Both the position numbers and the translations under genes were made by a program. Positions 1 through 7,857 of a stretch of 64,000 bases of DNA are shown here, piece after piece; positions within the stretch are counted from its first letter, which is position 1; every line of letters begins with the position of its first letter. The stretch is from an uncultured Gammaproteobacteria bacterium (GTDB lineage: Bacteria; Pseudomonadota; Gammaproteobacteria; Steroidobacterales; UBA11654). The notes beneath the pieces are model-generated. The model ran no database searches and was not told the DNA's origin. It saw only the letters and a list, made by a program, of their open reading frames with translations. Location of the stretch: contig CACDKD010000008.1 in NCBI GenBank assembly GCA_902553145.1, positions 1 through 64,000 of the forward strand, given 5' to 3'.

Positions 1-18
1 TTCAATAAATCAAGGCAT

Positions 19-1116
19 ATGGGCATTAAATGCGGCATTGTAGGGCTTCCAAACGTTGGTAAATCATCCCTATTCAACATTCTCTCTGAGGGCAAGGCAG
101 AGGTTGCCAACTATCCTTTTTGTACCATCGAGCCCAATGTTGGAGTGGTAATGGTTCCCGATCCTCGTTTGGATCAATTGTCCGCAATCAATAACCCTGA
201 AGAAGTGATTCCATCCATTGTTGAGTTTGTCGATATTGCTGGATTGGTTGAAGGCGCCTCACAAGGGGAGGGACTTGGAAATAAGTTTCTGGCAAACATT
301 CGTGAAACGGATGCGATCATCCATGTGGTCCGATGTTTTGAGGATAAGAATGTCACTCATGTTTCTGACGAGATTAATCCCGTGAATGATTTCGAAATCA
401 TCAACACTGAATTATTGCTGGCTGATATTCAAACGGTTGAACGCAATTTAGAAAGAGCTGGAAAGCAATCGAAGGCCGGTGACAAAGCGATGTTGGCAAA
501 ACATGCTTTTCTGGAATCTCTTTTGGAGCATCTCAATAATGACCTCCCTGCCAGAGCATTCAATGTTGAGAAAGATCAAGAGGGCATCATGAAGGAACTC
601 TCACTTTTAACAAAGAAACCCATGTTGTGCCTTGCGAATATTGATGAGTCGAGCATTACCGATGAAACAGAGGGCTTGCAAGCTTTGCAAAAGAAAGTGC
701 GCTCAGTCGAAGATGCAGAGCTTTTGAAGCTTTGTGTTTCTCTTGAACTCGAAATCAGCACTCTTGAACCAACCGAGATGAAAGAGTTTCTGGATGAACT
801 CAATTTGGAGGAGCCCGCAATCAATAAACTCATTCGTGCCTCATACGATTTGCTTAATCTGCAAACATTTTTTACAGCCGGTCCCAAAGAAGTCCGTGCA
901 TGGCCGATTAGAAAGAAATCATTGGCACCGCAAGCTGCCGGAACAATCCACACCGATTTCGAAAGAGGATTCATTAAAGCAGAAGTGATAGGGTTTGATG
1001 ACTATCTTGAACACGGCGGTGAGCAGGGCGCAAAGTCAGTTGGCAAACTGAGACTCGAAGGAAAGGACTATCTGGTGCAAGAAGGGGATGTAATGCACTT
1101 TAAATTTAATGTCTGA
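19..1116 (+). CDS. ychF: Redox-regulated ATPase/GTPase YchF (Obg-HflX family)
   Basis: Universally conserved P-loop NTPase of the OLA1/YchF family, a cytoplasmic protein that associates with ribosomes and prefers ATP. The Walker A motif GLPNVGKS is at residues 9-16, followed by the switch region with [10 protein letters not shown] and a coiled-coil insert. The C-terminal TGS domain ends in the family signature around [20 protein letters not shown]. The length of 365 residues is normal for the family. The ATG at 19 is preceded by a short AAGG motif. In many gammaproteobacteria this gene follows pth, which would lie outside the window. It is an ordinary housekeeping gene and the identification is firm. 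Confidence 0.97.
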   Translation: MGIKCGIVGLPNVGKSSLFNILSEGKAEVANYPFCTIEPNVGVVMVPDPRLDQLSAINNPEEVIPSIVEFVDIAGLVEGASQGEGLGNKFLANIRETDAIIHVVRCFEDKNVTHVSDEINPVNDFEIINTELLLADIQTVERNLERAGKQSKAGDKAMLAKHAFLESLLEHLNNDLPARAFNVEKDQEGIMKELSLLTKKPMLCLANIDESSITDETEGLQALQKKVRSVEDAELLKLCVSLELEISTLEPTEMKEFLDELNLEEPAINKLIRASYDLLNLQTFFTAGPKEVRAWPIRKKSLAPQAAGTIHTDFERGFIKAEVIGFDDYLEHGGEQGAKSVGKLRLEGKDYLVQEGDVMHFKFNV

Positions 1117-1169
1117 TTTCTGCGAAATTGTTTTTAAAAAGGCCTCCTTTAGAATAGAATGCATCAAAC

Positions 1170-1442
1170 ATGCGTAGATTAATGAAAACAACCACTTTAT
1201 TGGCCGCTTTTTTCTTTGTGACCACTGTATCGCTTGATGCGGTTTCACATATTCATATCCATGACGATCATGGGCACGAATATGAATGCCCATTCAGCAA
1301 CAATAAAGTCATCGAGACCGATGTAAGCGATCCAATAAAAAGAGTCGACCTTAGTCCTCTTATCGCTGTTGAATTCAAGCAAAGTTACTTTCACACAACA
1401 ACTAATCATCTATTTGATTCCAGAGCACCTCCAAAAATTTAA
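1170..1442 (+). CDS. Small exported His-rich protein, putative metal-locus component
   Basis: Ninety residues with an N-terminal hydrophobic signal-like segment (about residues 5-25), then a His-rich stretch (HIHIHDDHGHEYEC) and a C-terminus ending in SRAPPKI. Small secreted proteins with an RAPP-type C-terminus and a His/Cys patch occur beside metal-responsive TonB receptors and resemble the DUF2946-type proteins. That family link is from memory and not certain. An alternative start is the ATG at 1182, four codons in; neither start has a clear ribosome binding site. It lies 45 bases upstream of the His-rich TonB receptor and probably belongs to the same metal-responsive unit. A role in periplasmic zinc or copper binding is inference. 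Confidence 0.7.
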   Translation: MRRLMKTTTLLAAFFFVTTVSLDAVSHIHIHDDHGHEYECPFSNNKVIETDVSDPIKRVDLSPLIAVEFKQSYFHTTTNHLFDSRAPPKI

Positions 1443-1461
1443 ATTACTTTAATTTAAATTT
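1435..1461. repeat. Perfect 12-base inverted repeat, AT-only, upstream of TonB receptor
   Basis: Left arm AAATTTAAATTA (1435-1446) and right arm TAATTTAAATTT (1450-1461) are exact reverse complements, separated by CTT. It overlaps the stop codon of the small His-rich gene and lies 26 bases before the receptor ATG at 1488, just ahead of the strong ribosome binding site AGGAGGT (1476-1482). It could be an operator of a dimeric repressor such as Zur, or an AT-rich RNA hairpin. It does not match the E. coli Zur consensus closely, so the regulator is unknown. Confidence 0.5.
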
Positions 1462-1487
1462 AAAACGTTCGTTACAGGAGGTATTTC

Positions 1488-3827
1488 ATGAGAACGCAAA
1501 TTAATTTATACATGGCGGTATTTGTTACTGCCATCATTTCAACAGGACTGACAGCACAGGATTCCATTGAGGAAATCACAGTGACATCATCCTACGTCAC
1601 TCACAGCGATGATGAAGCTAATGATCCGATTCATATTCTTACCGAAGAAGAGTTGGAGACCAATTCAACACAAAGTTTGGGTGAAACCATCGACAGTCTT
1701 CTGGGTGTTTCATCTGCAGATTACGGTGCTGCCGTTGGTCAACCAATCATTCGAGGAATGTCCGGTACCAGAGTCAAAGTATTAAACAATGGCTTGGTCG
1801 TTCGTGACATGTCTGGCATCGGCATTGACCATGTGAATGAGGTTGATTTAAACGCAGTCAAGCAAATCGAGGTCATCAGAGGCCCTTCGTCACTCATGTA
1901 CTCCAATGGTGCAATTGGCGGGATTGTGAATGTTGTCGATGACACCATTGCCAGAGAAGATTTTGCAGACCGAGATCTGAGAATTGGACTGGAGGCACAA
2001 AACGCCAACGATGGTGAAATTTTTGAACTCAGCTACAAAGAAAATTTGGGCGGTTTGAATCTTAGCTATGCTTTCAAAGACAGCTCACTCGAGAATTATG
2101 ATATTCCTGAAGGAGCAGTCATTCACTCAGAAGAGCATGAGGAAGGACACGAGGAAGACCACGATGAAGAGCATGATGAAGATCATGAGGAAGACATGGG
2201 CTTTCTTGAGAATTCCGATTTTGAATCGCAGTCACACCGATTAGGTCTCTCTACCACAGGCGATTGGGGATACTTTGGTGCTTCGTACCTAAACACTGAA
2301 AGTGTTTACGGTATTCCATATCATGGGGAAGGTCATGAAGGTCACGGTCATGATGATCACGACGATCACGACGACGACCATGATGGAGAAGAGGATCACG
2401 ATGGAGATCATGATGAGCATGAAGGGGAGAGAATCTTCTCTACCACTGACTCCGATGTATTCAATATCGAGGGTTCTTATGTCTTCGATAGCGACTCACT
2501 CAACAGCATGAGGTATTACTACAGAAACAGTGATTACTCACTGACCGAGCAGCATGCTGAGGAAGAAGGTCACGAAGGCGAAGATCACGACGACGATCAC
2601 GACGGTCATGGGCATGAAGAAGGACCGACGGTCTTCAGCAATGAGTCGGATGAATTTGGCCTGATTTTGGATTTCGGCGACGACTCGCTCTCTCAAAAAT
2701 TGGTTTTGCAAAGCATGAATGAAGACGTTTCCATTATCGGTGCAGAAGCTTTCATGAATCCAGTCGATTCAACTGAAAAGATGATCGGTTATTATGTTGG
2801 TACGAGTTTAATGAACTTGGATCTGCATTTAGGGATTCGACATGATCGCGTGAATCGTAAGGGCACAGTCGCTCATCACGAGGAAGAAGAGCATCACGAC
2901 GATGACGACCACGATGCTGAAGAAGATCACGATGACGAGCATCACGATGAACACGAGATGGAATCTTTTGACATTGATCGAAATGAAACGAGTGTGGCTC
3001 TATCCATTGATAGAGAGATCAACGAAAACACGCTCCTAACCCTTGGTTTGGCAAGCGTTAAGAGAGCACCGTCTTCTGTTGAGCTTTTCATGAATGGCGC
3101 ACATTTAGCCACTGGACGTTTTGAGGTGGGTGATGTCACTTTAGAATCTGAGACCTCAAACAACATTGATCTCACATTTGATTACGAGAACAATGGATTC
3201 TTTGCAACTGCAACAATCTTCAGAAACGACGTGGATGATTACATCTATCTTTTGGATGAATCTGAAGAGGAGCACGAGATGCATGAAGAGGATGATCACG
3301 ATGAAGATCATGACGACCACGATGAGCATGACGACCACGATGGACATGACGACCATGGTGGACTCATTCTTTCAAACTACATGCAAAAGGATGCAGAATT
3401 CAATGGTTATGAATTTGAACTTGGCCGTTCTGTGAATGTCAATGGCGGTTCTATGTCATTCTCTTATGGCATGGATTATGTCAATGCGAAGTTCAAAGAT
3501 GGAGGATATGTCCCGAGGATAAATCCAAGGCGTCATATTTTCTCAATCGATTATGCTAAAGAAGGCACAAGAGCTTCTTTGACTTTAAGGAATGTCAAAT
3601 CTCAAAATAAATTATCTTTGAACGAGACACCGACAGAGTCATACAACATGCTTGATCTTAAAGTGTCACAGAGTCTCCCGATTTTCTCTGGAGACGGTGA
3701 GATGATGGTTACTTTGTTTGCAAAAAATCTTCTGGATGAAGTTGCACGTAATCATTCGTCATTCGTGAAAGATCAGGTGCCTCTACCAGGGAGAAACATT
3801 GGGCTACGCTTCAACATGAAGTTCTAG
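1488..3827 (+). CDS. TonB-dependent outer-membrane receptor with His/Asp/Glu-rich loops (ZnuD-like)
   Basis: A 779-residue outer-membrane receptor. It has a signal peptide (residues 1-23), a TonB-box-like region around EEITVTSSYV, a plug domain containing QPIIRGMSGTRVKVLNNG and IEVIRGPSSLMYSNGAIGG, and a 22-strand-type barrel ending in a terminal aromatic (GLRFNMKF). Five strongly charged His/Asp/Glu insertions lie at roughly residues 211-238, 277-315, 354-382, 462-494 and 590-626, where surface loops are expected. Neisserial ZnuD, a zinc receptor, has comparable but fewer His-rich loops. Zinc (or another divalent metal) is therefore the likely substrate, supported by the downstream MerC and COG0523 genes. 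AGGAGGT six bases ahead of the ATG predicts efficient translation. Confidence 0.9.
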   Translation: MRTQINLYMAVFVTAIISTGLTAQDSIEEITVTSSYVTHSDDEANDPIHILTEEELETNSTQSLGETIDSLLGVSSADYGAAVGQPIIRGMSGTRVKVLNNGLVVRDMSGIGIDHVNEVDLNAVKQIEVIRGPSSLMYSNGAIGGIVNVVDDTIAREDFADRDLRIGLEAQNANDGEIFELSYKENLGGLNLSYAFKDSSLENYDIPEGAVIHSEEHEEGHEEDHDEEHDEDHEEDMGFLENSDFESQSHRLGLSTTGDWGYFGASYLNTESVYGIPYHGEGHEGHGHDDHDDHDDDHDGEEDHDGDHDEHEGERIFSTTDSDVFNIEGSYVFDSDSLNSMRYYYRNSDYSLTEQHAEEEGHEGEDHDDDHDGHGHEEGPTVFSNESDEFGLILDFGDDSLSQKLVLQSMNEDVSIIGAEAFMNPVDSTEKMIGYYVGTSLMNLDLHLGIRHDRVNRKGTVAHHEEEEHHDDDDHDAEEDHDDEHHDEHEMESFDIDRNETSVALSIDREINENTLLTLGLASVKRAPSSVELFMNGAHLATGRFEVGDVTLESETSNNIDLTFDYENNGFFATATIFRNDVDDYIYLLDESEEEHEMHEEDDHDEDHDDHDEHDDHDGHDDHGGLILSNYMQKDAEFNGYEFELGRSVNVNGGSMSFSYGMDYVNAKFKDGGYVPRINPRRHIFSIDYAKEGTRASLTLRNVKSQNKLSLNETPTESYNMLDLKVSQSLPIFSGDGEMMVTLFAKNLLDEVARNHSSFVKDQVPLPGRNIGLRFNMKF

Positions 3828-3857
3828 TAAACCCAAGATTCCTCTGGCATTGAACAA

Positions 3858-3919
3858 GATTCACCCCTCCTAAATTGTTGGAGGAATCACCTCTGAGGGT
3901 TTTAATAAACCCTCAGAGG
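3858..3919 (+). terminator. Tandem hairpins between the TonB receptor and the MerC-like gene
   Basis: Two inverted repeats follow the receptor stop codon. The first pairs CCTCC (3866-3870) with GGAGG (3880-3884), with a GATT/AATC extension. The second is a perfect 13-base stem, CCTCTGAGGGTTT (3890-3902) against AAACCCTCAGAGG (3907-3919), with loop TAAT. No run of T follows, so it is not a canonical intrinsic terminator. It may protect the 3' end of the receptor mRNA, attenuate readthrough into the downstream metal genes, or act as a weak terminator. Confidence 0.5.
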
Positions 3920-3936
3920 ACTAGAGAGAATATTGA

Positions 3937-4341
3937 ATGGATCCCAAAACACAATTGAAGACAGATAAATTTGCAGCCACGATTTCGTTGGCTTGTGCGG
4001 TTCACTGTTTCTTTGTGCCATCCTTTTTCATTGTTACCTCAGGTTTTGTTTTTACTTCAATCGACAACGAGTTGATTCACAAGATGATCTTATTATTAGC
4101 ACTTCCTGTGAGTCTTTATGCATTGAGCCTTGGTTATAAGAATCACAACATTTTTTCTTTTCTCTACATTGGAATTTCAGGCCTGTTGGCTTTGACTGCA
4201 GCTGTGCTTTTGGGCGAAAGTCTTCTTGGCGAACCAGGTGAGAAGATGATGACATTAGTCGGTTCAATTCTGGTTTGTTATGCACATTTTAAGAATCATC
4301 AAGCATGTAAGAATCTTGATTGTTCGTCGTGCCATGACTGA
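3937..4341 (+). CDS. MerC-domain membrane protein
   Basis: A 134-residue inner-membrane protein with about four transmembrane helices. The first helix carries the Cys-Ala-Val-His-Cys-type motif (SLACAVHCFFVPSF) typical of MerC-domain proteins, and the C-terminus holds further metal-ligand residues (HFKNHQACKN, CSSCHD). MerC was described as a mercury transporter, but chromosomal relatives without merA sit in zinc-starvation clusters next to COG0523 GTPases, as here. No mercury resistance genes are in the window, so zinc or general soft-metal transport is the more likely role (inference). The start at 3937 follows GAGAG. Confidence 0.82.
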   Translation: MDPKTQLKTDKFAATISLACAVHCFFVPSFFIVTSGFVFTSIDNELIHKMILLLALPVSLYALSLGYKNHNIFSFLYIGISGLLALTAAVLLGESLLGEPGEKMMTLVGSILVCYAHFKNHQACKNLDCSSCHD

Positions 4342-4368
4342 AAGTAGAGTTTCTTACATTTCGTAACC

Positions 4369-5580
4369 ATGCAAGATATAACCTCAACCAGACTTCCAGT
4401 TACTGTCTTGTCAGGCTTTCTAGGCGCAGGCAAAACAACGGTACTGAGTCATATCCTCAATAACCGAGAAAACAAAAAAGTGGCTGTGATTGTTAATGAT
4501 ATGAGTGAAATCAATATCGATTCTGAAATCATACAGAACGAAGTCTCTCTTAATCGCAGCGAAGAAAAACTCATTGAAATGAGCAATGGTTGTATCTGCT
4601 GCACGCTCAGAGAAGACCTCTTGCTAGAGGTAACCGATCTAGCCAAACAAGGACGCTTTGATTATCTTGTTATAGAATCAACTGGAATATCTGAGCCTCT
4701 CCCTGTGGCAGAAACATTCACGTTTGCTGATGAGGAAGGCATTTCATTATCCGATATCGCTAATCTGGATACGATGGCGACGGTAGTAGATGCAGTCAAT
4801 TTCCTGAAGGATTATGAGGATGCAAAATATTTAAAAGATTCAGGAGAATCTCTGGGTGAAGAAGATGAGCGCAGCGTTGCTGACTTGCTTGTTGACCAGG
4901 TAGAATTCGCTGATCTAATTTTGATCAGTAAGACGGATTTGGTTACTTCTGAAGAAGTTAAACGCCTAACTGCGATTCTTAAGACACTCAATACATCTGC
5001 AAAAATAGTTCCAATTTCGCATGGGAAGGTTGATGTCAATGATGTTCTGGATACTGGCCTATTTGATTTTGAGCGTGCTCAGCAAGCGCCTGGCTGGCTT
5101 AAAGAGATGCGAGGAGAGCATGTTCCTGAGACAGAAGAGTATGGTATAGGCAGTTTTACGTATTCAGCACGAAGACCTTTTCATCCAAATAAATTTTTTA
5201 ATTTTCTTCACGGTACAGAGAAATATGGCAAATTGATTCGATCCAAGGGTTACTTCTGGCTAGCAACACGTCCTCAGTTTGCAGGACAATGGAGCCAGGC
5301 TGGTGGTATTGCTAGTTATGGTTTTGCAGGCATGTTTTGGAAAGCGGTACCCAAGAAAGATTGGCCAGAAGACGAACAATATCTCGCTTCAATTAAAGAG
5401 CAATGGGTAGAGCCATTTGGAGATATGCGTCAAGAGTTGGTTTTTATTGGACAAGACCTGGACCAGAAAAAAATGACCCAAGCTCTTGATGAATGCCTAT
5501 TGAGCGAAGAAGAGGTGCTCAAGGGCAAAGTTTACTGGTCAACATTGGATGACCCTTTTCCTTTATGGGAGAAAATATGA
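4369..5580 (+). CDS. COG0523 (CobW/ZigA-type) metallochaperone GTPase
   Basis: A G3E-family GTPase of 403 residues. Walker A GFLGAGKT is at residues 16-23, the zinc-binding CxCC motif CICC at 75-78, and a conserved ESTGISEP follows; the CobW C-terminal domain occupies the last third. Such proteins deliver zinc (or another metal) to target enzymes in the cytoplasm under starvation. The neighbours (metal receptor, MerC, DUF1826) support the zinc branch over the cobalamin branch, and no cobalamin synthesis genes are present. The start at 4369 lacks a strong ribosome binding site but places the P-loop at the usual distance. Confidence 0.92.
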   Translation: MQDITSTRLPVTVLSGFLGAGKTTVLSHILNNRENKKVAVIVNDMSEINIDSEIIQNEVSLNRSEEKLIEMSNGCICCTLREDLLLEVTDLAKQGRFDYLVIESTGISEPLPVAETFTFADEEGISLSDIANLDTMATVVDAVNFLKDYEDAKYLKDSGESLGEEDERSVADLLVDQVEFADLILISKTDLVTSEEVKRLTAILKTLNTSAKIVPISHGKVDVNDVLDTGLFDFERAQQAPGWLKEMRGEHVPETEEYGIGSFTYSARRPFHPNKFFNFLHGTEKYGKLIRSKGYFWLATRPQFAGQWSQAGGIASYGFAGMFWKAVPKKDWPEDEQYLASIKEQWVEPFGDMRQELVFIGQDLDQKKMTQALDECLLSEEEVLKGKVYWSTLDDPFPLWEKI

Positions 5581-5593
5581 AGGAACCAGTCTC

Positions 5594-6211
5594 ATGATGA
5601 AGTCTCTATTCAGTAATCAGCTCAGCGATTTTGCTGATATTTATGCAGACGACATAGAAATTATTGGTGTAGATAGACCAAATTTTGATCTTATTGAAAC
5701 TTTGGCAAGCGAATTCATTGAAACAAAAGAAGACATCAAAATACAATGGATTCAAGCTACAAATGATGTAGATTCTCCGAACAATATACTCCCAACTTCT
5801 ATCAATCCAAATCTGCGTTCTATGATCACTGATCAGATCAGTGAGAGCAGTGAAATGTTAGGTGAATTGGTGGGGTGTGACCAAGTAGGCGTGAGGCTTG
5901 CAACACTTCGATCACCGATGTGCCCTTTATTTCATATAGATCAGATACCGTGTCGTCTACTGATAACACTGTGTGGCGAAGGAACCGAGTGGATTTCGAA
6001 TCAAGACGTTGACTGGGATATTTTCTTTGATACTTCAAATAAAAATATACCTATTAAAAACAGAGGGAACATAAATAAGATAGAAACTGGACAATGGTCC
6101 TTATTGAAAGGAGCTGTATGGAATAGCAAATACCAGGGACTCGTTCATCGATCTCCGCATGAAGAGAAGCCTAGATTGCTTCTGTCTCTTGATCCAATTT
6201 TCAATCAATAA
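5594..6211 (+). CDS. DUF1826-family protein
   Basis: About 205 residues from the ATG at 5594, which is preceded by AAGGA; an upstream start at 5549 would overlap the GTPase gene and has no such site. DUF1826 proteins commonly accompany COG0523 GTPases in zinc-starvation loci, but their function is not established to my knowledge. The sequence shows His114-x-Asp116, His185 and Arg194 set in beta-rich sequence (LFHIDQIPCRLLITLCGEG, then LVHRSP, then PRLLLSLD). This spacing resembles the iron and 2-oxoglutarate sites of double-stranded beta-helix dioxygenases. That reading is inference. It appears translationally linked to the GTPase gene, with a 13-base gap. Confidence 0.8.
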   Translation: MMKSLFSNQLSDFADIYADDIEIIGVDRPNFDLIETLASEFIETKEDIKIQWIQATNDVDSPNNILPTSINPNLRSMITDQISESSEMLGELVGCDQVGVRLATLRSPMCPLFHIDQIPCRLLITLCGEGTEWISNQDVDWDIFFDTSNKNIPIKNRGNINKIETGQWSLLKGAVWNSKYQGLVHRSPHEEKPRLLLSLDPIFNQ

Positions 6212-6229
6212 ATGCTAAAAATCTTTCTA

Positions 6230-7429
6230 TTATCGACTTAAATCAGCGATGGCATCGATGATTTCATCATAGTTCTCATAGAACTCTTTTGATTCTCCAT
6301 CTTCAAGCGTGACCGGCGATTTAATGTCTCTTTCAATGTTGTACCAACCAATTTTTTCTAAGAGTCTAAAGAACCAGAGAAATCTGCCAACATCACTGAC
6401 ATCATAGTCACGAATAGGTCCCCAATCCTGTTTGGATCCACCGGTCGAAGTGTATTTTGTAACCCTAGTGAAAATTAAATCATTTGCTTGATCAATAAAA
6501 ATATACTGTCCAAATTTTCCACTGGCATTCATGATCTTCCCTTCTTCATCATTCTTGGAAAACCACCAATGCAGCCCATAATCCCTGCTGTTCATATCAG
6601 CATGATATGAGGGAGTCGTCCATCTGGGATTATAAGTTTCCTGAACAAAGTCATAAGGCACTATTTGTTGTCCATTCCAATCACCGTTTCTTGAGAAGAG
6701 CAATCCAAATCTTGAATAATCTCTGGCAGACATATCAATGCAGCAATAACTCAAGACATTCTCTGCAGCATCTCTCCACAAGGTATAGTTTTTTGTGCCG
6801 ATGGGATCAAGGACACGCTCTTTGAGCAGGACGTCGGATTTTTTGCCTGTGGCTTTAAGCAGGATGTCGCCAATGATAAGCGAATTGACATTGTTGTATT
6901 CAAAAACAGTATTCGCTTCTTTGTCTCTCTTGATCTCTTTGGCGTATGCCAAATGATCGTCAAGGAAGAACATGATTTCGTGTTCATGATCTGGGTTTTC
7001 GAGACCACTTGCCATATCGAGTACTTCTCGGATCGTGATGTTTTCTCGATCTTCGTTGAAATAGTCCAAGTATTCGCTGACTTTATCGTCCAGGCTTCCA
7101 ATTTCGCCTTTTTCAATCGAGATTCCTATCAAACTGGCATAAAAGCTTTTTGCCATAGACCAAGATGTTGCAATTGATTCTCTGTCGTAACCGTCTGCGT
7201 ATTTCTCAGCAATAAGGTACCCGTCTTTTATAAGCACCACAGATTGAGTTGCATCGTCTTGAAAGGATAAATCAAAGAGCTTTTCTACTTTTGAGGCTTC
7301 AACACCAAGCTCACCGGGATTCTTTACAGACCATGATTCACCGGGAAATTCTTTTGCACTCAATGGCAAAATAAATGAAATAGAGCAGGCGATAAGCACC
7401 AAAGATTTAATAATTTTTATTTTATTCAT
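6230..7429 (-). CDS. Exported serine hydrolase, class C beta-lactamase family
   Basis: A 399-residue protein with an N-terminal signal peptide (about residues 1-25). The penicillin-binding-like fold is shown by the SxxK motif SMAK at 91-94 (Ser91 nucleophile) and the YxN motif YNN at 178-180. A GKFGQYIFID segment takes the place of the KTG box. Family members are esterases, D-amino peptidases or 6-aminohexanoate-dimer-hydrolase-like enzymes, rarely true beta-lactamases. A periplasmic esterase or amidase is likely; the substrate is not predictable. It converges with the metal locus, the two stop codons being 18 bases apart. Confidence 0.85.
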   Translation of the reverse strand: MNKIKIIKSLVLIACSISFILPLSAKEFPGESWSVKNPGELGVEASKVEKLFDLSFQDDATQSVVLIKDGYLIAEKYADGYDRESIATSWSMAKSFYASLIGISIEKGEIGSLDDKVSEYLDYFNEDRENITIREVLDMASGLENPDHEHEIMFFLDDHLAYAKEIKRDKEANTVFEYNNVNSLIIGDILLKATGKKSDVLLKERVLDPIGTKNYTLWRDAAENVLSYCCIDMSARDYSRFGLLFSRNGDWNGQQIVPYDFVQETYNPRWTTPSYHADMNSRDYGLHWWFSKNDEEGKIMNASGKFGQYIFIDQANDLIFTRVTKYTSTGGSKQDWGPIRDYDVSDVGRFLWFFRLLEKIGWYNIERDIKSPVTLEDGESKEFYENYDEIIDAIADLSR

Positions 7430-7449
7430 AAGTAATTATTCCGTCGCAC

Positions 7450-7478
7450 TTGACAGAATGGATTTAGACGTTGAAAAT
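7450..7478 (+). promoter_or_regulatory. Sigma70-type promoter for the tRNA gene
   Basis: A consensus -35 box TTGACA (7450-7455) is followed after 17 bases by GAAAAT (7473-7478), which matches four of six positions of the -10 consensus. Transcription would start near 7485, giving a leader of about 13 bases before the mature tRNA 5' end at 7498. The position and spacing fit a dedicated tRNA promoter. Confidence 0.6.
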
Positions 7479-7497
7479 CCATCTTTCAGTGATTTAT

Positions 7498-7574
7498 GGA
7501 GATGTAGCTCAGCTGGTTAGAGCGTCGCACTCATAACGCGAAGGTCGGTGGTTCAAGTCCACCCATCTCCACCA
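7498..7574 (+). tRNA. tRNA with CAT anticodon (elongator Met, or Ile2 read as lysidine)
   Basis: A complete 77-base cloverleaf with encoded CCA. The acceptor stem GGAGATG/CATCTCC and T stem GGTGG/CCACC pair perfectly, the D arm has GCTC/GAGC, and the T loop is TTCAAGT. The anticodon loop is CTCATAA with CAT at 7532-7534. The loop and D arm differ from initiator tRNA, so this is either elongator tRNA-Met or the minor tRNA-Ile2 whose C34 is modified by TilS; sequence alone does not separate them here. The last anticodon-stem pair (A7529 with C7537) is a mismatch. Confidence 0.95.
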
Positions 7575-7575
7575 A

Positions 7576-7595
7576 AAATTTAACCCATAGGGTTA
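7576..7595 (-). terminator. Candidate intrinsic terminator overlapping the miniprotein stop
   Basis: Read on the minus strand, TAACCC-TAT-GGGTTA (7595 to 7581) forms a perfect six-pair hairpin followed by AATTTTT. The stop codon of the 66-residue miniprotein lies at the base of the hairpin. The stem is short, so termination may be partial. The plus-strand tRNA transcript also crosses this hairpin. Confidence 0.45.
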
Positions 7596-7780
7596 TTCGC
7601 TTCCAAAAATTCGCAGCAAATTGAATCAACGCCCTGATCTGTAGCAGCACTGACCATGTGGCTGATTGCCATGTCCATTGCAAAATCAGGTACTTGAGAT
7701 AGTGTTTCACATGCGCAGTCTGTGAAGGTGATTCCTTCTGCTGCAGCGTTTGCTTTTTCTTTTATTGCTTCTGCATCCAT
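7580..7780 (-). CDS. Conserved-looking Cys-containing miniprotein, unknown function
   Basis: A 66-residue acidic protein without a signal peptide. It carries four cysteines, C22-x-C24 (TDCACE) and C55-C56 (ICCEF), an arrangement that could bind a metal or form disulfides. Translation is credible: AAGGA (minus strand, 7794-7790) sits nine bases before the ATG, and a hairpin with a T run follows. I do not recognise a family. It is isolated between the tRNA and the DUF1015 gene on the same strand, 77 bases downstream of the latter, and may be transcribed with it. Confidence 0.6.
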   Translation of the reverse strand: MDAEAIKEKANAAAEGITFTDCACETLSQVPDFAMDMAISHMVSAATDQGVDSICCEFLEANNPMG

Positions 7781-7857
7781 TTTTGTTAATCCTTAAATTA
7801 GTTTCTTAAAAGTAGATTGTGTCAAAAAATCCACAAAACGGGAAGACAAAATTCAGC

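Noticed and set aside
1120-1160. Small hairpin AAAGG-CCT-CCTTT after ychF as a terminator.
   Set aside because: The five-pair stem is weak, the loop is only three bases and no T run follows.
174-1293. Several open frames on both strands overlapping ychF and the small His-rich gene (for example minus 576-974 and 1036-1293).
   Set aside because: They lie antisense to or out of phase with clear genes, have no recognisable protein families or ribosome binding sites, and are explained as shadows of the real reading frames.
2118-3365. The GAC/CAC/GAT-rich segments of the receptor as possible DNA repeat arrays or a CRISPR-like element.
   Set aside because: They are irregular, remain in frame, and code for His/Asp/Glu loops. 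No spacer-repeat pattern is present.
2302-3435. Low-complexity open frames rich in Met/Thr/Ile in other phases of the TonB receptor.
   Set aside because: The Asp/His/Glu-rich repeats translate to repetitive sequences in other phases. They are byproducts of the loop-coding repeats.
5549-5593. An upstream start for the DUF1826 gene.
   Set aside because: It overlaps the COG0523 gene and lacks a ribosome binding site, while AAGGA precedes the ATG at 5594.
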